DNA of 19,685 nt from JBAXHO01 sp037138855 (GCA_037138855.1 JBAXHO010000032.1:1-19685); one strand, 5' to 3'. Shown: positions 12,294 through 19,593, numbered from the stretch's first letter. The notes: generated by a model from the letters alone, not told the origin. Numbers and translations are program-made.

Positions 12294-13262
12294 ATGAAAA
12301 TATTCTTATCAAATCAGGGTAACTTAAGAAATCTCCAAAGCTTCCTCAGTTCAATTGACCTATCGAACCAAGAAAAGCTAGAAATTTCAACCCATCAGCA
12401 ATGGATTACTGTTCATCCTGCCAACCTTGTCTTGACTGCTGCACTTGCAATACAGGCTGGTAAAGAAAATTCTGTAATAGTCGGCGATATTCCTGAAAGT
12501 GGAAGGTATTTAGATCGAATGGGGTTATATGCTTTGACTAAAACAACTTCACCGTTTAAATATCATAAGAAAGAGGAAGCAGGTAGATTTGTCCCCATCA
12601 AAATAATTAAAACGGCTGCTGATCAATCATACTTCATCTCAGAGATGATTCCACTCTTACATCTTTCTGAAGATAATACCAAAACCGTAAAATATGTTAT
12701 TGGAGAGCTCGTTCGAAATGTTTTAGAACACGCATTTGCAAAAAATGGAGCAATAGTAGCCGCTCAATATTACAAAAAAACTAATCGGGTAAGTATCGGA
12801 ATTTGTGATACCGGGATTGGTATTCAACAAAGTATGGAAAAGTATTGGCATGCTAAGAATGATCTCACTGCTATTAAACTGGCCCTGACACCTGGTATCT
12901 CCGGGACTACCAGAGCCGAAGGTGGTACTTTTGAGAATGCAGGTGCTGGATTATTCTTTATTAAATCAATCGCCAAAATTACACGTAATTATTTCTCCAT
13001 TTATAGCGGATCCGGAGAATATACAATGTTAAAACATGATAAACGAATAAAAAAAATGCCTAAACTTTTTGCCGACCCTAATCTAGATAACCATAGAGAA
13101 ACTATTAAGCTACAAAACTTTAAGGGCACTTTGGTGGCAGTTGATATTTCACTTGACCAAACAGCAGAATTTAATCAGTTGCTGACTAGTATCGGTATAG
13201 TCTACGACAATGCAATTCGTGAACGAAAGCGCGATAAATATAAGAAACCTAAATTTCTATGA
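12294..13262 (+). CDS. GHKL-type ATPase (histidine-kinase-like ATPase domain) with N-terminal extension
   Basis: A 322-residue protein. Residues about 130-260 form a GHKL ATPase: N-box ELVRNVLEHAF (138-148, Asn142), G1 box CDTGIGI (171-177) and G2 region ENAGAGLFFI (214-223). There is no phosphoacceptor His domain or membrane segment, so it is not a classical sensor kinase. The layout fits anti-sigma-type switch kinases and the ATPases encoded with DUF4325 partners. Residues 1-110 (VHPANLVLTAALAIQAG; YLDRMGLYAL) look like a STAS-like alpha/beta module. The ATG at 12294 is chosen because the upstream in-frame TTG (12258) is the promoter -35. The stop overlaps the next gene in ATGA. Confidence 0.8.
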   Translation: MKIFLSNQGNLRNLQSFLSSIDLSNQEKLEISTHQQWITVHPANLVLTAALAIQAGKENSVIVGDIPESGRYLDRMGLYALTKTTSPFKYHKKEEAGRFVPIKIIKTAADQSYFISEMIPLLHLSEDNTKTVKYVIGELVRNVLEHAFAKNGAIVAAQYYKKTNRVSIGICDTGIGIQQSMEKYWHAKNDLTAIKLALTPGISGTTRAEGGTFENAGAGLFFIKSIAKITRNYFSIYSGSGEYTMLKHDKRIKKMPKLFADPNLDNHRETIKLQNFKGTLVAVDISLDQTAEFNQLLTSIGIVYDNAIRERKRDKYKKPKFL

Positions 13263-13564
13263 AAAAAACAATCAAATTAGTAAAAATAATTGGGGATTTT
13301 GCTGAGAATAAAGATCTTGCGAAGAAGCTACGAATTGAAATAATCATTCCTGCATTAAAACAAGGTAATGAAGTGATTCTGGATTTTGAGAAAGTAAATG
13401 GAGCCACACAATCTTTCATCCATGCTTTAATTAGTGAACCGATTAGGACATTAGGAGATGTTGCATTTGAAAAACTATTTTATAAAAACACAAATGACGA
13501 TATCCAGACAGTTATCTCTATTGTTTATCGCTATATGCAGGAAAGCATTGATACGCTTCATTGA
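13259..13564 (+). CDS. STAS-like DUF4325 domain protein, partner of the ATPase
   Basis: A 101-residue single-domain protein. GNEVILDFEKVNGATQSFIHALISEPIRTLG (36-66) matches the DUF4325 pattern: a hydrophobic strand ending in DFE-V, then a helix starting with the residues that follow the conserved serine region of STAS anti-sigma antagonists. Its ATG overlaps the ATPase stop by four bases (ATGA), implying translational coupling and roughly equal synthesis. By analogy with SpoIIAB/SpoIIAA the ATPase may bind or phosphorylate this protein; no target sigma factor is in the window, so the output is unknown. Confidence 0.75.
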   Translation: MKKTIKLVKIIGDFAENKDLAKKLRIEIIIPALKQGNEVILDFEKVNGATQSFIHALISEPIRTLGDVAFEKLFYKNTNDDIQTVISIVYRYMQESIDTLH

Positions 13565-13631
13565 AGCAAACGATATCCATTTATACCCTAAACAGATCAA
13601 ATCCAAAAATAAATTCATTAATATAACATTT

Positions 13632-13679
13632 TAAGGTAAAATGTATAGAAGTGATATTTCGAGATAATCACAAAATATA
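13632..13679 (+). repeat. 48-bp duplicated upstream element, copy B
   Basis: Matches 11457-11504 except for two bases in the middle. It contains the same TAAAAT and TATTTCGAGATA motifs and lies 14 bases before the RhuM-like ATG. TTCATT stands 17 bases before TAAAAT in this copy, so it may be a mobile or duplicated promoter/operator cassette. Confidence 0.75.
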
Positions 13680-13693
13680 CTAACTTTCCATTC

Positions 13694-14200
13694 ATGATAA
13701 AAAATAACAATAACTTAATGATCAGAAATAGTACCTCAGAATTTTTAATATTTACCTCACAAGCGGGGCAAGATAGTATTCAAGTTCGGGTTGAAGATGA
13801 AAACATTTGGCTTACACAAAAACTCATTGCGAAACTTTTTGATGTAACAGTACCAACTATCAACGAACATCTAGGAAATATTTTTAAAAGTGCCGAATTA
13901 AAAGAAGAATCAGTTATTAGGAATTTCCGAATAACTGCCGACGATGGTAAATACTATGATACTCAGCATTATAATCTAGAAGCTATCATTGCAATCGGAT
14001 TTAAAGTTAATTCAGAAAGAGCAATAGAGTTTCGTAGATGGGCTACAAAGCTCGATGTGTTTTTGAAATTTAATGGTAAAGAGGTTTTGGAAAATGCAGG
14101 TAAAATTTCATCGGAAGTAGCAAAATCTTTTGCTGAAAGCGAGTTTGAGAAATATAGACCCAAGCTTCCCGTTCTTACCAACTCAATATATGCAAAATAA
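13694..14200 (+). pseudogene. RhuM-like protein with an apparent internal deletion
   Basis: A 168-residue product. Residues about 15-115 are a typical RhuM N-terminus (EFLIFTSQAGQDSIQVRVEDENIWLTQKLIAKLFDV, then FRITADDGKYYDTQHYNLEAIIAIGFKV and EFRRWAT). Directly after RRWAT the sequence jumps to KLDVFLKFNGKEVLENAGKISSEVAKSFAE, which I recognise as the C-terminal end of full-length RhuM proteins (normally over 300 residues). The missing middle, about 130 residues, was lost in frame. The final residues PKLPVLTNSIYAK are also unlike the family. The DNA-binding-like N-terminus could still work. Its end overlaps the kinase gene by 11 bases. Confidence 0.65.
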
Positions 14201-14681
14201 AAAAGCAACAGTGTATTTAATCGCAGGTTTCATTGGAGCCGGCAAAACGACTTTCTCAAAGAAGCTTGAGACCGAAACCGGAGCTTTGCGGTTTACTAAA
14301 GACGAGTGGATGATCGTGTTGTTTGGAAGAAATGCCCCTCAAGTAGAGAACTTCGTTAAGTTTGATAGTTTCTTCGTAAATTTCGCAACAGAGCTTGCTC
14401 TTAAGTGTGCTACTCATGGTGTAGACGTGATAATTGATGATGGGTTTTGGTTCAAAAAACAAAGAGATGATGTCACCAAACGGATAGCTAGCATTGGCGC
14501 AAATGTAAAAGGATATTATTTAAAATGTCCCAAAGATATACTAGAACAAAGGGTGTTAGGGCGTTCAAAACAATTATCCGATGATAGTTTTGATATAGAC
14601 AAAGAAATGTTTACCAATTATTACGAATCCTTCGAGGAGCCAAGTCCAGATGAAAATTTTGAATTAATAAAGAACTATTAA
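14190..14681 (+). CDS. P-loop kinase/ATPase (AAA_33, zeta-toxin-like fold)
   Basis: A 163-residue protein with an N-terminal Walker A (YLIAGFIGAGKTTFSKKL, Lys19-Thr20), DDGFWFKKQRDDV (about residues 89-101) and an Arg-rich segment (ILEQRVLGRSKQL), the plan of small P-loop kinases such as AAA_33 or polynucleotide-kinase-like proteins. Substrate unknown; such enzymes phosphorylate nucleic acids, small metabolites or, in zeta toxins, UDP-GlcNAc. The ATG at 14190 is preferred over longer in-frame starts because the domain begins there; it overlaps the 3' end of the RhuM-like frame by 11 bases. No antitoxin is evident. Confidence 0.7.
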   Translation: MQNKKATVYLIAGFIGAGKTTFSKKLETETGALRFTKDEWMIVLFGRNAPQVENFVKFDSFFVNFATELALKCATHGVDVIIDDGFWFKKQRDDVTKRIASIGANVKGYYLKCPKDILEQRVLGRSKQLSDDSFDIDKEMFTNYYESFEEPSPDENFELIKNY

Positions 14682-14849
14682 ATAGACTTGGTTTCTGCGA
14701 TCCCAAGCTAACCTCAATAAACTCCTTTGCCCTCAGTATGTCCACCAACTGACAAAATCACTGGTTGAACTAACTGACATTTCTTCGATAGAATGTTTAT
14801 GAAGAGAAATAAATTCTATAAAAACGGCTTTTAATGTAGGAAAACTTGT

Positions 14850-15062
14850 CTATATTTTTGGATTGATACTATAGATCTTATCAAAATAATTCCTAGGCTC
14901 GATCAACTCCAGTTGATGTTCGATTGGAAAGACTTTATTGATTCTTTCTTGTGTAGACTTGACTTCAAAGCATGTGTACAGTTTCTTATAATTCTCATTT
15001 GCAAGATAAGCATCTATATTTTGTTGGATTTTTCTTTTTAATATATTTTTGTATATATCAAT
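14850..15062 (-). pseudogene. Degraded gene fragment of unknown family
   Basis: On the minus strand a 70-codon open frame has protein-like composition (KLYTCFEVKSTQERINKVF, then PIEHQLELIEPRNYFDKIYSI). It has no ATG, GTG or TTG start and is preceded in frame by TAA. It looks like the C-terminal remnant of a longer gene. I do not recognise the family. The rest of the 595-base stretch 14682-15276 shows no convincing gene; it holds this fragment and an 18-bp palindrome and looks like decayed DNA. Confidence 0.4.
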
Positions 15063-15076
15063 TTAAGCTTAAATTG
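15059..15076. repeat. 18-bp perfect palindrome
   Basis: CAATTTAAGCTTAAATTG is exactly self-complementary and adjoins the 5' end of the degraded fragment. The half-word CAATTTAAG recurs some 35 bases downstream. It could be a binding site or cruciform; no U-run follows. Confidence 0.5.
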
Positions 15077-15276
15077 CAATATGTCGTTTTACAATTTAAG
15101 AATAAATCGTCTGCTACTTAAGGAAGCTTGTATTCATTAGGTATAGCTCGTCCAAAACAAAATGTCATTTTTAACTAGAAGAAATGTTTTATTATGGAAT
15201 TTTGTTTTTGACTCACTACGAGAACACTCAGAGCCATAAAATAATAATCAAATAATTTAGTTTTGGATATTAATTT

Positions 15277-15642
15277 ATGACAAACTGTTTTGATCTTGCT
15301 ATACCTTTTGAAACACAGGGAGGAAAACAAAAAATGTATTGTTGGAATACAGAAGGAATATTTCGTCTAATACAATCAATACCGTCTTCTAAAGCAGAAC
15401 CATTTAAACGTTGGTTGGCAAAAGTAGGATATGAAAGAGTGAAAGAAATTGAAGAACCAGAGTTGGCGACTAAAAGAACTCGTTTTTTGTATAAACTGAA
15501 AGGGTATTCTGATGACTGGATTGAGAAGCGTATGAGGGGTATTGCTATCCGTGAAGAATTAACAGATGAGTGGGCGAAACGTGGTACTAAAATTAAAAGA
15601 GATTATAAAATATTGACAACTGTGAAATCTAATCTTGCCTAA
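15277..15642 (+). pseudogene. BRO-N/DinD-like protein fragment, truncated at both ends
   Basis: A 121-residue product. IFRLIQSIPSSKAEPFKRWLAKVGYERVKEIEEPEL (28-63) with LYKLKGYSDDWIEKRMRGIAIREELTDEW (71-99) is the signature of the BRO family/DNA-damage-inducible protein D group. In full-length proteins these follow about 80 residues (the BRO-N core with a WF-x-V-D-I motif) that are missing here. The usual C-terminal region after TDEW...ILT is replaced by TTVKSNLA and a stop. Residues TNC match the normal internal V-T-N-C, so the ATG is probably a fortuitous start. Likely a remnant; a function for the core alone cannot be excluded. Confidence 0.65.
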
Positions 15643-15673
15643 TCGGGCATAATCGGGTATAATCGGGTATAAT
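15635..15673 (+). promoter_or_regulatory. Fic promoter overlapped by three 10-bp iterons
   Basis: TTGCCT (15635-15640) and TATAAT (15658-15663) are 17 bases apart. The unit CGGGTATAAT occurs three times in tandem (15644-15673, first copy with C for T), covering the spacer, the -10 and the start codon. The predicted start falls within about three bases of the ATG at 15672, so the mRNA should be leaderless. The iterons are a probable operator, perhaps for Fic's own winged helix. Confidence 0.7.
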
Positions 15674-16757
15674 GAAAACAACCGATTTAAAAACACGATT
15701 AAACAAAAGACTGGAGCTGACAGGTAAATTTGCAGGAATTATACCTCAGATGATCAGTACCATAGACCAGTTAAATCTAAAATGGCAGTATGAAAAACAT
15801 CCGGCACCTGAATATTTTGATAAACTTGAAAAAACAGCCATTATCACTTCTGCTGGAGCATCCAATCGTATCGAAAATATTATTTTAACGGATGATGAAG
15901 TAGCTGTATTATTTGCTGGACTAAATGTAAAGAATCATACCACGCGTGATGAGCTCGAAGTAGCTGGTTATCTCGATCTACTAAATCAAATATTTGAAAA
16001 TTACAAGAATATTAAATTCTCTCTGAATACTATACTGGGATTCCATTCTCAAATGTACAAATATTCAAAATATGACGAAAATCACCGCGGAAAGCTCAAG
16101 ATGATTCATAATAAAATTGTAGCAAAAGATGCTGATGGGAACGGTATTGCCATACTACATAACCCCACTGAACCATACCTCGTCGCAATAGAAATTAATG
16201 AACTACTCAGATGGACTAATGAATCTCTACAGTCAAAAAATTACCACCAGCTCTTAGTGATAGCAAATTTTGTTATTGAATTCTTGGCGATACACCCATT
16301 CTTGGATGGAAATGGAAGGATGAGTAGGATTCTGACAGTCTTTCTCTTATTGAAAGAAGGCTACGAATTTGCTAAATATTCTTCTCATGAAAAAATTATC
16401 GAAGAAACGAAAGCTGGTTACTATTTAGCTTTGCGAAAAGGTCAGGCAAAGTGGAAAACACAAAATGAAGATATCCAAATCTGGCTTGAATATTTCCTGG
16501 GTATTGTCGAGAAACAGGGGTTACATGCATTGGCTCTCGCCAGAAAGGTTGAGATAAATAAGGTTTTGTCCGAGAAACAGAACCTGATCTATAAGGCATT
16601 GCAAAGAAATCAACTTTTATCTAGAAGAGAAATTGTGAAAATAACACAGATAAATGTCGAGACAGTCAAACAAGCTGTTAACAAACTGGTCAAATTGAAT
16701 TTAATAGAGCGCATAGGCGAGGGCAGGGCTACTAGGTATAGAATTCTCAACGCTTGA
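15672..16757 (+). CDS. Fic family protein with N-terminal inhibitory helix and C-terminal winged helix
   Basis: A 361-residue enzyme, probably a protein adenylyltransferase (AMPylase). The Fic core motif HPFLDGNGRMSR spans 208-219 with catalytic His208 and the phosphate-binding Gly/Asn/Arg intact. SNRIEN (64-69) matches the inhibitory-helix motif S/T-x-x-x-E-G/N, so this is a class II Fic whose Glu68 would block ATP until relieved. Residues about 300-358 form a winged helix (IYKALQRNQLLSRREIVKITQINVETVKQAVNKLVKLNLIERIG), typical of autoregulated Fic proteins. The frame is intact. No FicA-type antitoxin is needed or seen. Target unknown. Confidence 0.92.
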   Translation: MKTTDLKTRLNKRLELTGKFAGIIPQMISTIDQLNLKWQYEKHPAPEYFDKLEKTAIITSAGASNRIENIILTDDEVAVLFAGLNVKNHTTRDELEVAGYLDLLNQIFENYKNIKFSLNTILGFHSQMYKYSKYDENHRGKLKMIHNKIVAKDADGNGIAILHNPTEPYLVAIEINELLRWTNESLQSKNYHQLLVIANFVIEFLAIHPFLDGNGRMSRILTVFLLLKEGYEFAKYSSHEKIIEETKAGYYLALRKGQAKWKTQNEDIQIWLEYFLGIVEKQGLHALALARKVEINKVLSEKQNLIYKALQRNQLLSRREIVKITQINVETVKQAVNKLVKLNLIERIGEGRATRYRILNA

Positions 16758-16848
16758 TAATACGACTTATCTTGAAAGAAAAAAGAATACAATCAGCTTC
16801 TTCGGCATTTATTCGCATCTCACAATCCAATAACAACATGAGAATATT

Positions 16849-16877
16849 TTGATTTTTAATAAAATCCGTTTTAAAAT
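16849..16877 (+). promoter_or_regulatory. Promoter of the CYTH/zinc-ribbon pair
   Basis: TTGATT (16849-16854) and TAAAAT (16872-16877) are 17 bases apart; the start would be near 16884, about 44 bases before the CYTH ATG. Confidence 0.55.
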
Positions 16878-16927
16878 GATCCCAAGCTTCCAACATATTC
16901 AATTTCAAAATTATTATCGCAAAATAT

Positions 16928-17470
16928 ATGATAGAAAACGAGATATCAATCCTGGAAATAGATAAAAAACAAATTGTTGCATTATTAGAAAAATTAGGTG
17001 CGGTGAAAACTCAGCAAGTGCTTCTTAAAGTCTGGTGGTATTGTACCAAAGGAGATGATCCAGAGCATTTACCGTGGTATTTGAGAGTGAGATCATATAA
17101 CGATAAAAATTTCGAAGTGTGTTGGAAAGCATTATCCAAGACCAAATCACATTCACGCTATCATACAGAAATTAATTTTCATGTCGATGATTTAGCTGCA
17201 TTAAAACACTTTTTTGAAAATATTGGCATGGAATTTTATGCTTATCAAGAAAAAGAGCGGATTTCCTATACGCTCAAGACCTGGAGGTTCGATATCGATA
17301 CTTATCCGGGAATTCCGACATATCTGGAAATTGAAGGCAAAACAAATAAAAGTCTGATTCAGGCTATCAAATTGCTCAATTTAACAACTAATCCTACTTG
17401 GAATCAAGGAGAGCGGATTCTCATTGATAAACACTACCAAAAGAATTGGTATGAGATGCGGTTTAAATAA
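16928..17470 (+). CDS. CYTH domain protein (CyaB/thiamine-triphosphatase-like)
   Basis: A 180-residue protein of the CYTH (triphosphate tunnel) superfamily: MIENEISILEID at the N-terminus, a charged strand LRVRSYNDKNFEVCWKAL (72-90), a YHTEINFHVDDLAALKHFFENIGM segment, KERISYTLKTWRFDIDTYPGIPTYLEIEG (about 124-152) with the paired acidic metal ligands, and a C-terminal helix. The signature E-x-E-x-K reads E-N-E-I-S, so the basic residue is Ser. Members make cAMP or hydrolyse inorganic or organic triphosphates; the activity cannot be assigned. Twelve bases separate it from the next gene, with which it probably forms an operon. Confidence 0.8.
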   Translation: MIENEISILEIDKKQIVALLEKLGAVKTQQVLLKVWWYCTKGDDPEHLPWYLRVRSYNDKNFEVCWKALSKTKSHSRYHTEINFHVDDLAALKHFFENIGMEFYAYQEKERISYTLKTWRFDIDTYPGIPTYLEIEGKTNKSLIQAIKLLNLTTNPTWNQGERILIDKHYQKNWYEMRFK

Positions 17471-17482
17471 TTTCTTTTACAC

Positions 17483-17737
17483 ATGGAAAACCACTGTGTC
17501 TTCTGTCAAGAAAAAGCTAATAATTTATACGGCATTCTAATTTGTGATACCTGTAAAGCCAAATTAGGCCTATTTAGTGATGCAACGATCAAAAAGCATA
17601 TTGAGCTTTATGCTAATTCAGAAAAGAATCGCTCCTATGAAGAGGAAATCCGCTATAGACTCAAATTTATTGAAGCAGACTACCTGAAAAAGAAAATTAA
17701 GTTACTGCATATCTTGGCAAGGTTGGAGAGTTTGTAG
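17483..17737 (+). CDS. Small zinc-ribbon protein
   Basis: An 84-residue protein with two knuckles, HCVFCQ (Cys5, Cys8) and LICDTCKAK (Cys21, Cys24), which should bind one zinc. The rest is predicted helical and basic, rich in Lys, Arg, Glu and Tyr (YEEEIRYRLKFIEADYLKKKIKLLHILARL). Its 12-base spacing after the CYTH gene suggests co-transcription. No named family is recognised; nucleic-acid or protein binding is a guess from the fold. Confidence 0.6.
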   Translation: MENHCVFCQEKANNLYGILICDTCKAKLGLFSDATIKKHIELYANSEKNRSYEEEIRYRLKFIEADYLKKKIKLLHILARLESL

Positions 17738-17768
17738 GCAGGATCATTCAATTTAACCAAAAATACAA

Positions 17769-18134
17769 ATTTCCAAAATATTAAACAAAGATGAAACAAT
17801 CATATTTCAAGAGCACGCTTCATACATACAATCTGCCATAAACGTAAAAATGGGATATCTTTGTCTCACTGATAAAAGAATATTTATGGTGAGTACTGAA
17901 CCGCTCATTTATCTTCTTAATCCTATCAAAGCGCTCATCAATTTAATTAAATCCAAACTCCTACATCAAAGCCCTTTGCTTTTAAACCTTGCTACAACTG
18001 ATATTGAATCAATCGAATATTGTAAATTCGGATCAAACGCAAAAGTCCTAAAAATCCAGACACAAGATCGTAATTTCAAACTTTTCCTCAAGTCACATGA
18101 ATTACTTCTGAAAAAATTGAACATTAAACACTAA
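17769..18134 (+). CDS. Bacterial PH/GRAM-like domain protein without a standard start codon
   Basis: The first ATG in frame is at 17850, but the frame is open and protein-like from 17757 (SKILNKDETIIFQEHASYIQSAINVK before that Met). Bacterial PH/GRAM-like proteins begin just so: a short helix, then E-x-I-I-F and a segment leading to GYLCLTDKRIFMVS. The real protein therefore probably starts at ATT 17769 or ATA 17763, or the original ATG was lost. Later residues NPIKALINLIKSKLL and DIESIEYCKFGSNAKVLKIQTQDRNFKLFL (105-130 from ATT) complete the strand pattern. Function is unknown; such domains often sit at membranes. Confidence 0.5.
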   Translation: MSKILNKDETIIFQEHASYIQSAINVKMGYLCLTDKRIFMVSTEPLIYLLNPIKALINLIKSKLLHQSPLLLNLATTDIESIEYCKFGSNAKVLKIQTQDRNFKLFLKSHELLLKKLNIKH

Positions 18135-18160
18135 TGCTTTGTCTCAGATAATATCTTAAA

Positions 18161-18301
18161 TTATTTCTTTTTCCTGATTACCACTTGATCTCCTTCTTTT
18201 ACAAGAGTTCCGGCATTTTTTACATACTGATAAGGCAAGAATTCTAAGGCTTGTTTTGGCGGGATGAGAGCAAGTGATTTATCAAGCTGAAGGATTTGCA
18301 T
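18161..18301 (-). CDS. 46-residue open frame, unknown function
   Basis: A minus-strand frame from ATG 18301 to TAA 18161 reads MQILQLDKSLALIPPKQALEF and ends AGTLVKEGDQVVIRKKK. The ending resembles a small beta-barrel strand pair with a basic tail. It lies 30 bases downstream of the stop of the 420-residue protein and in the same orientation, so it could be a coupled small gene or a remnant; upstream in-frame codons are open to 18335. No family is recognised. It is convergent with the PH-like gene. Confidence 0.4.
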   Translation of the reverse strand: MQILQLDKSLALIPPKQALEFLPYQYVKNAGTLVKEGDQVVIRKKK

Positions 18302-18330
18302 AAGGTCAATATACTGGTGACACTTTCTAT

Positions 18331-19593
18331 TTAATTACGATTTTTATTTCGAACTTGTGTATAAACTCCAATTTGGATTTGGTCTAACATTACTTTACTT
18401 ATTTGAGCTTGGTCTCCAGCAACAATGACCCAATGATCTTTGGTATAAGGTGTTGTATCCCCAATGTTTGATTTATAATTTACAAAAAAATTTAAACCAT
18501 TTTTCGGAGCTTTTATTTCACCAGTTCTTTCCAAATTTCGTTCCATATCTGGTTTTACGTCTCTTAAGCTTTGACAATTTCCAATTTTAGGGTCATTAGC
18601 AAAAGAATCTTGATATTTTGCTTGACAACGTAACGCACCTTTTAATAAATAAGTTTTAGAACCAACACCCTTATCCTCAACATAATAATGAAATTCATAG
18701 TATCTATCAATTTCTGTTTCCTTGATAACTGCATCTCTTTGATTAGGATATCTTCTCACAATAATATGATTCATATCTTCCCTATCTTGTGATAACACCC
18801 AGGTATTAGTATCTGAATGTCTAAAGTTCATATCGGATAAATAATTTATGCTCATCCTGTCGGTACTAGTATAATCAGGCTGGATAACTCTATGAACTTG
18901 ATTATCATCAGTAAAATCATGTAGGTGTTCAAAAAATCCTGGTAGTATTTTTTCTAATAATGCCTGGCGATCTTCCTCAGGCAACTCATTTAAAATATCT
19001 TCAGGTAGCAACTCTTTTAAACGTTGTCTTTCAGGTACTAGTGATAGAGTTTTCTGAAGAACATCTACTGCAGCATCTTCTGAATGTGTCCAATCTACTG
19101 GAATATGAAATTCTGCCTTTAATTTATCGAGATAATCTGGTAAAGCCTCCAATATGCCGATAATTTTTTCATCAGATGTAGGTGTTGTAAATGAAAAAGT
19201 GCCATCTGGATTAATTGTAATTGGAAAGCTTTTTCTTTCTTCACCAGCTTTATGAACAGCATTTGCAGTCATAATAGATGTTTCCCCTTCTTTTCCACCT
19301 ACCGGAACTTGAAAAGTTGCTGCCAATCCTTCATTTTCTCGATCTCCTTCTTGAATTACTTGTAAAACATGTTCCTGCTTACCATCATTTGAAATTTCCA
19401 TTGAGGCTACAATCGTGTTTTCATCAAGTCTATAAACTAATTGATGAGATAATGCTCCGAAATTTTTATCTACAGGATTTGGGAATTCATTAACTATCCA
19501 ATGCCCGACAGGTAACGCATTTATGTCTGCAATAGTTACGGCTCTTGTTGCCTCATATGTGAACTCTATATTTGGACTTGGAATTGGATCCAT
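18331..19593 (-). CDS. 420-residue acidic protein, unknown function
   Basis: A minus-strand gene with an ATG at 19593 after an A-rich leader with no Shine-Dalgarno. There is no signal peptide, transmembrane segment or recognised catalytic motif. The N-terminal third is beta-rich (ATRAVTIADINALPVGHW; HQLVYRLDENTIVASMEISN). Residues about 160-230 are Leu/Glu-rich and helical (ERQRLKELLPEDILNELPEEDRQALLEKILPGFFEHL). The C-terminal half has many Asp, Tyr and Arg (RYYEFHYYVEDKGVGSKTY). Composition suggests a soluble, possibly secreted-substrate-like or effector-like protein, but no family is recognised. Confidence 0.6.
   Translation of the reverse strand: MDPIPSPNIEFTYEATRAVTIADINALPVGHWIVNEFPNPVDKNFGALSHQLVYRLDENTIVASMEISNDGKQEHVLQVIQEGDRENEGLAATFQVPVGGKEGETSIMTANAVHKAGEERKSFPITINPDGTFSFTTPTSDEKIIGILEALPDYLDKLKAEFHIPVDWTHSEDAAVDVLQKTLSLVPERQRLKELLPEDILNELPEEDRQALLEKILPGFFEHLHDFTDDNQVHRVIQPDYTSTDRMSINYLSDMNFRHSDTNTWVLSQDREDMNHIIVRRYPNQRDAVIKETEIDRYYEFHYYVEDKGVGSKTYLLKGALRCQAKYQDSFANDPKIGNCQSLRDVKPDMERNLERTGEIKAPKNGLNFFVNYKSNIGDTTPYTKDHWVIVAGDQAQISKVMLDQIQIGVYTQVRNKNRN

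Noticed and set aside
14682..14849. Transposase remnant left of the minus-strand fragment
   Set aside because: Only short broken frames with no transposase motif or terminal inverted repeats could be seen.
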